7,145 nucleotides of DNA, from assembly GCA_031268115.1 (NCBI GenBank), contig JAIRXV010000214.1, positions 1 to 7,145 on the forward strand, given 5' to 3'. Shown here in pieces: positions 1-6,348 of the stretch. The notes under the pieces are model-generated. The model had not been told where the DNA came from and made no database searches. It saw only the letters and a program-made list of their open reading frames with translations. How positions within the stretch are numbered: position 1 is the stretch's first letter; each line of letters begins with the position of its first letter. The DNA is from Bifidobacteriaceae bacterium (GTDB lineage Bacteria; Actinomycetota; Actinomycetes; Actinomycetales; WQXJ01). The position numbers and the translations under genes were made by a program.

Positions 1-2943
1 CGTGACATCCGGATCGAGCCGCAACTTGACCGCTTGACCGCCAACGAGGTTGCCATTCGCGTCGCGCACGGTGACGGTGGCCACCACGGGGGCGCCCACC
101 GTCTGGGTTTCCCGGTCCAGGGTCAACGTCGAGCGAACCGGATCGGCCGCACCGGCCACGAACACCGCTTCACCAGTGCCATCCTTGGCCAACGCCAGAT
201 TCACCGGCCCGGCATCCACGGTATCCAGGGCGATCTGGACGCCGTGTGCGCCCGCCACCGTCGAGGTGACACAGGCTTCGTACGAACCGGGGGTTGGCGT
301 CGCCGCGAAGTCGCCTACCTTGGCCGGTGTCGCCTCCCCATCGAGGCGGGTTGGAGGCAGGGCGACCGGGTTGGCGTACGCGTCGGCGAGGAACGCCGTC
401 ACCGTTTGGCAGGCCTTGCCATCGGCCACGACGTTCGGCGTTGACGCGACATCGAACCATGAGTTGGCGCCAGAGAACGCCCCGGCCACGAAGGGGGCCT
501 GGTCCGCGGCGAGCCCACCGCTCGAAGGCAGCGGGAGGATCGTCGCGCCGGCATAGGTGACCGTCACCGTCTTGGTGCCCGCGCTAGTTGAGGTTGCCGT
601 AGCCCAGTAAGTGGCACCCGTCGGATCGGACGGGTCCTCAGACCAGTCGCTCAGCACGCCGTCGGGTTGGCCGGTTTCCTTCACCGTGCCTCCCAACAGG
701 GTCGCGTCCACGGCCGCTGGGCTGCCCTTGGCGTCCGCCAATATCGCCACAACCCGGTGCTTGCCCACACCGGCGGTGGGCAGCGGATCGACTCCTCTGG
801 TCGCGACCTCGAAACCCGAGTTCGCCGGATCGACATCGGCCGGAACGAAACGCAGGGCCACGGTTTGAGGCAAGCCAGAGCCAGGTTGAACCAACTGGAC
901 CTCATCCGGGCCCGATGCCGAACGCACAAACGCATAGACGGACGAGGCGTCCACCGGCGTTTCGGAGCGGACGTAAACGGTGGCCCGGCCGTCGGGGCCG
1001 GTCACGGCGAGGGCCGCTTCGCCTGGGTCGCCCCCGTCCGCGAAGGCGGGCGCGGACAAGGCGAAACGCACCGTGCGCCCGCTCACAGGGTTGGCGCCAG
1101 CGTCCACCAAGGCGACGCTAACCGCGTGGGAGGCTTCGCCATCGGCCAGGCGAGGATCGTCATCGTCCACACTCAAAATGGACTTAGAGGCATCGAGCGA
1201 ACCCGCTTCAAACGCGATGACAGGCGAGTTCTCCGCCTCCTTCGACCCTTGGGGGCCGGTGAAAGAAGCCACAAGGGCGAATTGGCCGGCCTGAAGGCTC
1301 GTCGCGGTGAAAACTGCCTGGCCCGAAGAACCGGTGACCGCAGAGCCGGCCGGGTCGAGGCTCGCCGCACCGGGGCCGTCGATCTCCGGCGCCGACAAGG
1401 AGACATCCACGCCCGGCACCAGGTTGCCCAGGCAGGTGGATTGCGTGGGGTCCCATCCGCCATCGCTCACCTGCACCCTCACCGCGAACGCACCGCTACC
1501 CGCGATCTGCGTGGCGGTCGGATCGACGCCGATGACGGCGCAAGCGGGAAGCCCGGCCACGAACAGGGCGTCCCGATTGGCCAAGCCGCCTTCGGCGACA
1601 TCGAGCGCCTGTGCGGGGCCGATGGGCGTGGCCCGGTAGGCGACAGCGATGGAATGCGAGCCGGCGATATCGGAGGTGACCTGGGCGGAGTATTCGAACC
1701 CGGCCGGCGCGTTCGGATCGAGCGCAAACCCGGCGATGTCCGCCAGGTTCCCCGAAGAGCTGCCCGTGAGCCTCGCGGCCACGGCGGGGGAAGCCACGGT
1801 GTTGCCGTAATCGTCCTCCAAGTGGACGTAAACCTGCTGGCGGCCGGTGCGAACGCGCTGGGCGTCGAACGCGGAGACCTTGAACACGGAGGCCCCGGCG
1901 CCGAGACTCGGATCTCCTGGCGTGAACTCCACCCAGTCCACACCCTCCGGGGCGATGGGCTGACCAGCGGCGCCAGCTGGCCTCGTCCACGTCGCCGAGA
2001 TGTCCTTCGTTCCAGCAGCGTTCGAGGTCACAAACGCCACGTAGTCACCGGGTGTATCGGGCGAGAAGTCGCCAACGGCGCCGTTCCCGCCCCCGTCGCG
2101 GCCAGTGGCAGTAGCGGACAGGAAGGCGCGTTGATCCACCATCGCCTTCCCATCGCAGGTGCTCAAATGGACGCGCAGCACGAACACCCCAGTCGCAACG
2201 GGCTGCGTGCCCGTGGGCGTGAGGGTGTAGTAGGAGGCGGCCGGGTCCGAGCAGGGCGCACCGGTGTAGTCGAACGCGAGGGACAAGCTGGCCTCAGCGG
2301 TGCCATCGGGGGTGAGCACCGCAACGCCCCCACTGGTGGCTTTAACGGTGGCAGTGGCGATGGTAGGCGAGGTCAACTCGACGGTGAACTGACCGGCATC
2401 GTCGGTGATGGAGGTGAGCGCGGCCTCAGGGGTCGCTAGGGGGCGGGTCGGATCGACCACCTCGATGGTGCCGGGCTCGACTGAGAACGTCGCCGCCACG
2501 CCCGGGACGGGATTGGCGTAGGCGTCGAGGACCGTCACCGTGGCACGGTGAGACTCGGCGCCGCCAGGGGCCCTGACCTGCCCGGACGTGTCCGAGGTCA
2601 GGGTTGCGCTGGCGGCGGCGCCAGCCGTGAACTCAATCTCGTCGGTGGTCCCCGCGTCCGCCAAGTCCCCGTGGCCGGTCCATGCGCCGGACACCTGGAA
2701 AAGCCCGGCTTTAGTCGATGTGACCCCCGCCGTGTAACGCCCCGGCGTGGATGTGGCGCTAACCGCAACCAAGAGATCCGTGGACGATGGCGCAAACGCC
2801 AGCGCCAATTCGCCGGCCACTCCCGTAACCGGTCGGGAATTGGCATCCGCTAGGTCGATCTGGACTTGGTGCTCGTCTACCCCGTCCGCCACCTTGGGTG
2901 ATGTGGTCAGAACCTCAAACGTGGCCGATCCGATTCCCGCGAA
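1..2943 (-). other. Array of about nine invasin/Big_1-like Ig modules, last one cut by the edge
   Basis: Seven modules carry the strand-turn signature of bacterial Ig-like group 1 domains, an aspartate followed by x-x-G/A-N/S-x-V (or P-V/A). The aspartates are D1077, D1184, D1421, D1658, D1781, D1898 and D2005. The two intervals of 237 residues are each about twice the 107-123-residue spacing elsewhere, so one further module without a clear signature sits in each gap. Those modules carry the cysteine pairs 1275/1307 and 1512/1548. A third pair, 1889/1935, is in the D1898 module. F-V-A-G recurs at 1505, 1862 and 1972 as a module opener. Big_1 domains form extended rods in invasins and intimins. 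The repeat count beyond base 1 is unknown. Confidence 0.75.
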
Positions 2944-5900
2944 CGCCGCCAGCGGCGTGGTGGTTTGGTCCACGGCTGAGGTAACGGGCGCGGACTTTGG
3001 GTCCAGGCCTTCCGCCTGAACCGCTGTGACGGCCTCTTTGGCGGCGAGATCGGCGGCGGTGACACTATGCGAAGCGGTCGCCGTGACGCTCGAACCTGGA
3101 GTCAAGTGCCCAGGCCGGGTGAGAATGGGCCAGGCGTCGAAGGCTATGGCGTCCAGACCCGACGCCGCATCGACCAACTCAACATCGTCGATAGCGACGT
3201 TTCCATTGTTGGCGACCGTATAGGTGTAGTCGATGATGTCCCCCACCTTGATGGGGTTGTGCAGACCGGACAGGTCCACGGCGGTGTCAACCGTCAGGGA
3301 AGGCGTTTCCACGCCGCGCGCCACCGTCGCGATGGAGCACTGGCCGCTGGCCTGCCACGCCGTATCGCAGTTGGGGGCCGCGGTCGCGGTCGCGGCGGCG
3401 GTGATCCAAGCCAAGGCCGTGAGTGAGGCATCGCCCGAATCGCCGACCCGCACGGGGAATGACACCGTGGCGGATTGGCCTTTGGCCAGCGGGTAGCTCC
3501 ATGAAAGCAGGCCCGTACTCGAAGTCACCGTGGCCGTGCCCAGACTCGCGGTGACGGGGCCGATGACGGTCGCGTTGTCTAGCAGATCCGTCAGATCCCC
3601 GAGCACCACGGCCGGGACCGCATCGGTGAAGCCGGTCGTGCCCGTGCCCGCGACGGTAAGGGTGTACGTAAACTCATCGCCCTCAACGGGATCGCTCGGG
3701 CCCGACAAGGAGGAGGCCACCGTCGCCTTAGCCAGGGCCGCATCGGTGCGCGCGCAGACTTCCCCCGTGATCGCATCTTTGCCGCTCACGGTGGTCTGGC
3801 AAAGCGGATGGGTGGGTGCGGTTGGATCGGTCGGAACCCACGCGACGTTGGCTATCTCGGCGTCGCCGTCGGGTCCGATGGTCGCGGAGTATTCGATTTC
3901 GACCGTTTCGCCCGAAGCCAGGGGGCCGGTCCACGTCAGCGTGGAATCCGTGTAGTCGATATCGCCGCGCCCAAGTGGGGTTATGGTCGCGTCATCGCCG
4001 TACGCGCCATCGTCTTCGGCATCGTCCAAGACGTCCTTGACCGTGGCCGGGGCACTGGGCAAGAAATCGCCCGGGCCGGTATTCGTGGCCCGGATCGTAT
4101 AGTCGACCTTCTGGCCCACCCGCGGGTTCGCCCCAGCATCAGAGGTCTTTTCCAGACTCAAGCGAGGCAAGTCGAATTCGACCGCGCGGCAGGCCACGCC
4201 ATCGTCGTTCCAAACCTTATTGGCATCGATCTCGCACGCGGTCGGCTCTTTGATGGGTGCCGCCTTTTCGAGCCAAGCCAATGAGGTGGCGAAACCGTCG
4301 CCATCTGGGGCCGGGGCAACCGGCTTGACGGTGAGCGAATACTCCAAGGCGAGTTCGCGCCCCACATCGGGCGGAGTGAAAGTCCACGCGATCCGCTTAG
4401 TCGTCGGATCGAACGCACAAGCGGTCCCCGTAAACCCATCGCAAGCGTCGTCGTTGTATGTGGCATCGTCGAGGACGGCGGTCAGATCCGCGATGGCCGT
4501 GACGGTACCCCCGGGCGGCGGTCCGCCCTGACCGAAGTTGGACACGGTCAATTGGTAGCCCACCGTGTCACCCGGGCGGGAATCCTCAGAGCCGGTGGTG
4601 GTGTGGTCCAGGCGCAGCGCGGGCAGGGCGATCTGGACGGAGTGGTCCTCAACCTCACCGTTGAACGTGAAACCCGTCGCCCGCGCCGCCTCGGCCTGTT
4701 CGGCCGCGATGCGCAGGCGCACATATCTGGTGTCGGGCACGAGGGCTTCGACGGCGTCGGCCGGCACATTCCAGGCCAACGCCACCGTTGTGGAATCCCC
4801 TGCCTTAGCGTCGCAAAGAACAGGAGCGGAAGCGAATGGCCTACCCGGCGCGCCGGATGCCTCTTGGGACTCGAACCCTCCGGTGCCGTTCCAATCTATC
4901 CAGCCGGAGACAAAACCGGGCGCGGTGCAGCTAATGCCGTCGATGACGATCTGATCGCCCACGAACCCACCCACCAACGGGGGGAACCGCACGTCTTCGT
5001 CGTCTTCGCCAGTCGAGTCGTCCGCGTCGGCCTTAGAAGAGTAGACGTAATCCGCGTCCCCGTCAGCGGACTCCCCGAGGCGGGTGTTCGGTGAGCCCGG
5101 GGAGGCCTTGGTGAAGTTGTCCATGATGTCCGTGGTGCCCTCCAGCACCTCCCCATCCGTCCAGCGGGGCTGGAACAAGGCGCCTGCCTGGCCGTAGACC
5201 GCCGGAGCATCCCCCATATCCATCGCCGTCACCACACCCAACGCGATGGCCGATCTGCCGGCGCCTTGGACGGTGATATCCGCTTTGGTCGCACCCTCCA
5301 TGAACGCCACAGCTGTCGGTCCCGCGGGGGAAGTGCCACTTGGATAGCATTCCTGACCATTGGGGCTAAGACGCAGGGTGTTGTCCTTGCTCCGGGTGGC
5401 CAGCGTGTGGGTATCGCACGTGGTCAAAGTGTCGAGAATCCGCCAAGTGACGTCGGCTCCGTCGGGTTTGGCCTCGATGTATTCGCTGTTGTACCTGCTG
5501 GGGGGAGGGTTCAGGTTGGAGGCCTCCGCATCGGCCACGACAAGCCCGCCGATGGCGGCTGGGCTGCCTCCGTATTCCGCCGAGCACGAGAACGTGAACG
5601 AGACCTTCGCGCCCTCTGTGGAGTTCGCCAGTCCGCTGACAAGCGGCCCGTCCGTCCCGCTCGATGCGTACAGATTGTCTAGACCATCACCGCCCCACGC
5701 GCCCGGCCGGTAGGCAATCATGTCGCCCGTAGCGTTGGCGACCGTACACTTTGTAACCAGGTTCCTACCTGCGACTTCGCGTGTGTTGGTCTTCGTCAGA
5801 TTACGGGCCAGCACCTGCCCGTGGTTGCCCCACTCGAACCAGTCGATCAACTGAGGGAACCTGCCGGAACCTTGGTTGGCGTAGCGGGCGTCCGCTTCGG

Positions 5901-6075
5901 GCACCGCCAGCGAATTGAGGCCAGCGTAAGAGAACGCCAACCCAGCGACCAGTCCCGCCGCGACTCCCCATCGCATCCGCTCCCGCAACGAATGGCGCCT
6001 GTGCCGCCACGGTCCAGGATCCGGTAGGTCCTCGATCGAGGCATTGTCTCGGGCAGTGTCGGGGAATGAGCGCAT
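1..6075 (-). CDS. Giant CshA/GEVED/DUF11/Big_1-type surface adhesin, C-terminus outside window
   Basis: Seen: an uninterrupted minus-strand frame of 2025 codons from ATG at 6073-6075 to base 1, still open at the edge. The start is preceded by a GAAGGAA ribosome binding site 7 nt upstream. The N-terminus has a basic stretch (R24-R35), a hydrophobic segment (W36-V58) and an A-D-A site at 61-63 suiting signal peptidase. Then come a CshA-like domain with I-D-W-F (77-80), M-G-D-A-P (287-291), an acidic D-D-E-D linker (358-361), G-E-V-E-D-H (473-478), four DUF11-like modules and about nine Big_1-like Ig modules. Known: such domains build secreted fibrils and stalks that mediate adhesion in Gram-positive bacteria. 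Inferred: the N-terminal domains are the distal, ligand-facing tip, the Ig-like modules are the stalk, and an LPxTG-type or other anchor lies beyond base 1. Internal M34 has a poorly spaced ribosome binding site, so M1 is preferred. The ligand is unknown. Confidence 0.93.
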   Translation of the reverse strand, partial: MRSFPDTARDNASIEDLPDPGPWRHRRHSLRERMRWGVAAGLVAGLAFSYAGLNSLAVPEADARYANQGSGRFPQLIDWFEWGNHGQVLARNLTKTNTREVAGRNLVTKCTVANATGDMIAYRPGAWGGDGLDNLYASSGTDGPLVSGLANSTEGAKVSFTFSCSAEYGGSPAAIGGLVVADAEASNLNPPPSRYNSEYIEAKPDGADVTWRILDTLTTCDTHTLATRSKDNTLRLSPNGQECYPSGTSPAGPTAVAFMEGATKADITVQGAGRSAIALGVVTAMDMGDAPAVYGQAGALFQPRWTDGEVLEGTTDIMDNFTKASPGSPNTRLGESADGDADYVYSSKADADDSTGEDDEDVRFPPLVGGFVGDQIVIDGISCTAPGFVSGWIDWNGTGGFESQEASGAPGRPFASAPVLCDAKAGDSTTVALAWNVPADAVEALVPDTRYVRLRIAAEQAEAARATGFTFNGEVEDHSVQIALPALRLDHTTTGSEDSRPGDTVGYQLTVSNFGQGGPPPGGTVTAIADLTAVLDDATYNDDACDGFTGTACAFDPTTKRIAWTFTPPDVGRELALEYSLTVKPVAPAPDGDGFATSLAWLEKAAPIKEPTACEIDANKVWNDDGVACRAVEFDLPRLSLEKTSDAGANPRVGQKVDYTIRATNTGPGDFLPSAPATVKDVLDDAEDDGAYGDDATITPLGRGDIDYTDSTLTWTGPLASGETVEIEYSATIGPDGDAEIANVAWVPTDPTAPTHPLCQTTVSGKDAITGEVCARTDAALAKATVASSLSGPSDPVEGDEFTYTLTVAGTGTTGFTDAVPAVVLGDLTDLLDNATVIGPVTASLGTATVTSSTGLLSWSYPLAKGQSATVSFPVRVGDSGDASLTALAWITAAATATAAPNCDTAWQASGQCSIATVARGVETPSLTVDTAVDLSGLHNPIKVGDIIDYTYTVANNGNVAIDDVELVDAASGLDAIAFDAWPILTRPGHLTPGSSVTATASHSVTAADLAAKEAVTAVQAEGLDPKSAPVTSAVDQTTTPLAAFAGIGSATFEVLTTSPKVADGVDEHQVQIDLADANSRPVTGVAGELALAFAPSSTDLLVAVSATSTPGRYTAGVTSTKAGLFQVSGAWTGHGDLADAGTTDEIEFTAGAAASATLTSDTSGQVRAPGGAESHRATVTVLDAYANPVPGVAATFSVEPGTIEVVDPTRPLATPEAALTSITDDAGQFTVELTSPTIATATVKATSGGVAVLTPDGTAEASLSLAFDYTGAPCSDPAASYYTLTPTGTQPVATGVFVLRVHLSTCDGKAMVDQRAFLSATATGRDGGGNGAVGDFSPDTPGDYVAFVTSNAAGTKDISATWTRPAGAAGQPIAPEGVDWVEFTPGDPSLGAGASVFKVSAFDAQRVRTGRQQVYVHLEDDYGNTVASPAVAARLTGSSSGNLADIAGFALDPNAPAGFEYSAQVTSDIAGSHSIAVAYRATPIGPAQALDVAEGGLANRDALFVAGLPACAVIGVDPTATQIAGSGAFAVRVQVSDGGWDPTQSTCLGNLVPGVDVSLSAPEIDGPGAASLDPAGSAVTGSSGQAVFTATSLQAGQFALVASFTGPQGSKEAENSPVIAFEAGSLDASKSILSVDDDDPRLADGEASHAVSVALVDAGANPVSGRTVRFALSAPAFADGGDPGEAALAVTGPDGRATVYVRSETPVDASSVYAFVRSASGPDEVQLVQPGSGLPQTVALRFVPADVDPANSGFEVATRGVDPLPTAGVGKHRVVAILADAKGSPAAVDATLLGGTVKETGQPDGVLSDWSEDPSDPTGATYWATATSTSAGTKTVTVTYAGATILPLPSSGGLAADQAPFVAGAFSGANSWFDVASTPNVVADGKACQTVTAFLADAYANPVALPPTRLDGEATPAKVGDFAATPTPGSYEACVTSTVAGAHGVQIALDTVDAGPVNLALAKDGTGEAVFVAGAADPVRSTLTLDRETQTVGAPVVATVTVRDANGNLVGGQAVKLRLDPDVT
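2944..4623 (-). other. Array of about four DUF11-like modules (residues about 485-1044)
   Basis: Each module opens with an L-x-L/V-x-strand, then a P/K-V-G-D/Q-x-V-x-Y-x-(L/I)-T/R-V/A-x-N-type segment. Examples lie near 487-510 (P-G-D-T-V-G-Y), 641-665 (R-V-G-Q-K-V-D-Y-T-I), 785-805 (V-E-G-D-E-F-T-Y) and 944-960 (V-G-D-I-I-D-Y-T-Y). The modules are 110-160 residues long and clearly diverged, so they are not a recent tandem expansion. The first three end in a cysteine pair near the module boundary (614/629, 759/774, 903/913), and the first has an extra pair (545/553). The fourth has none and resembles the DUF7507-like variant. DUF11 modules act as rigid stalk segments of cell-wall proteins. 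Confidence 0.82.
4630..5013 (-). other. GEVED-type domain of the adhesin (residues about 355-482)
   Basis: An acidic lead-in (aspartate/glutamate-rich, about 344-361, with D-D-E-D at 358-361) precedes a beta-rich domain. It contains G-W-I-D-W-N-G-T-G-G-F-E, a Y-V-R-L-R-I-A strand, and the family hallmark G-E-V-E-D-H at 473-478. The G-W-I-D-W-N-G-x-G segment resembles the usual 'GWIDFNGNG' signature of the family. C383 and C421 are the only cysteines and probably pair. The acidic side chains suggest calcium binding, but that is not shown by the sequence. The domain commonly sits between an N-terminal recognition domain and DUF11 stalk modules, as here. Confidence 0.8.
5218..5886 (-). other. 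CshA NR2-like N-terminal domain of the adhesin (residues about 64-286)
   Basis: Residues 77-80 read I-D-W-F, followed by W-G and a threonine-rich segment. Further on are G-L-D-N-L-Y, a G-L-A-N-S-T segment, A-G/G-G-L-V-V-A-D-A-E, T-W-R-I-L-D, and A-I-A-L-G-V-V just before M-D-M-G-D-A-P. I recognise this order from the N-terminal domain class named after the non-repetitive domain 2 of streptococcal CshA, often found at the tip of actinobacterial DUF11 proteins. The four cysteines (110, 164, 220, 243) could form two disulfides. In CshA this region is implicated in ligand binding. That function is carried over here only by family resemblance. Confidence 0.75.
5887..6075 (-). other. Export signal of the adhesin (residues 1-63)
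   Basis: The first 23 residues are polar and rich in acidic residues. They are followed by an arginine/histidine-rich block (R24 to R35) and a hydrophobic segment of about 22 residues (W36 to V58). A-D-A at 61-63, just before R64-Y65, fits a type I signal peptidase site. The N-region is much longer than in an ordinary signal peptide, which is common in very large Gram-positive surface proteins. An uncleaved anchor cannot be excluded, but the extracellular-type domains directly after it make cleavage and export more likely. Confidence 0.75.
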
Positions 6076-6082
6076 TGTCGGG

Positions 6083-6089
6083 TTCCTTC
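6083..6089 (-). promoter_or_regulatory. Ribosome binding site of the adhesin gene
   Basis: On the minus strand this reads GAAGGAA, with 7 nt between its last A and the ATG at 6075. It is a near-perfect match to the anti-Shine-Dalgarno sequence at good spacing, and it decides in favour of this start over the internal ATG at codon 34. Confidence 0.85.
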
Positions 6090-6205
6090 GGATCAGAGTC
6101 AATCGGCGGCAGCTAATCGAACACAAGGGAAAAGCGCACCGCCATCAATTTTCCACACCGGTTGCAACGCTGAGAAGGACGTTTGGGCACCCGATTACGC
6201 CGCTA

Positions 6206-6236
6206 GCCGAACAGTTCGGCCACGGGAGAAGTCCCG
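6206..6236. repeat. Two adjacent inverted repeats in the spacer
   Basis: The first, at 6206-6220, is GCCGAAC-A-GTTCGGC, a perfect 7-bp palindrome around one base. The second, at 6223-6236, is CGGGA-GAAG-TCCCG, a perfect 5-bp stem with a 4-base loop. In minus-strand RNA the second hairpin can be extended by two pairs across a small bulge. They lie about 110-145 nt after the glycosyltransferase stop and 130-160 nt before the adhesin ATG. They could be protein-binding operators, a weak U-less terminator, or leader-RNA hairpins. No T-tract follows on the minus strand. Confidence 0.5.
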
Positions 6237-6240
6237 GCAC

Positions 6241-6259
6241 TGGTCAAGAATCCCGACCA
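6241..6259. repeat. Short inverted repeat TGGTC-N9-GACCA
   Basis: A perfect 5-bp inverted repeat with a 9-base spacer, lying 4 bases beyond the preceding pair of palindromes. The half-site spacing of 14 bases centre to centre would put both halves on roughly neighbouring helical faces, as for a dimeric regulator. Its length is short enough to occur by chance, so this is a weak call. Confidence 0.3.
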
Positions 6260-6348
6260 TAAATCCAATCCACCTGCGGTCTTACCGATTCGGACAGGGC
6301 CGCGGACTTTGACGAGCCCACGCACTAACCCCCGGGAGCACCGTTCGT

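Larger units (their letters stand above)
6076..6348 (-). other. Spacer between glycosyltransferase and adhesin genes
   Basis: These 273 bases separate the TAG of the glycosyltransferase from the ATG of the adhesin. They hold the ribosome binding site and three short inverted repeats. There is also a patch near 6121-6155 that is richer in A+T than the flanking genes and would suit a promoter. I find no -35/-10 pair with proper spacing and no hairpin followed by a T-run. The length suggests that the adhesin has its own transcription start rather than being tightly coupled to the upstream gene. The short plus-strand frame across this spacer overlaps the adhesin start and shows no recognisable protein features. 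Confidence 0.6.

Noticed and set aside
667..2439. 590-codon plus-strand frame as a real gene
   Set aside because: It lies antisense and codon-aligned to the adhesin. Its product is arginine/glycine-rich with no recognisable domain, starts at TTG without a good ribosome binding site, and is bounded only by rare codons of the adhesin.
3808..4284. Other long plus-strand frames opposite the adhesin (for example 3808-4284 and 4552-5094)
   Set aside because: They have low-complexity composition, no domain signatures, and overlap a strongly supported gene completely.
6113..6148. Promoter TTGATG / GATTAG on the minus strand
   Set aside because: The hexamers are 24 bases apart, too far for a sigma-70-type promoter. 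TTGACC at 6242-6247 likewise has no -10 box at 16-18 bases.
6206..6220. LexA (SOS) box
   Set aside because: The half-sites CGAAC and GTTCG match the actinobacterial SOS box, but they are separated by one base instead of four, so LexA would not be expected to bind.
6206..6236. Rho-independent terminator of the glycosyltransferase
   Set aside because: The stems are short and no T-run follows on the minus strand, so I list them only as inverted repeats.
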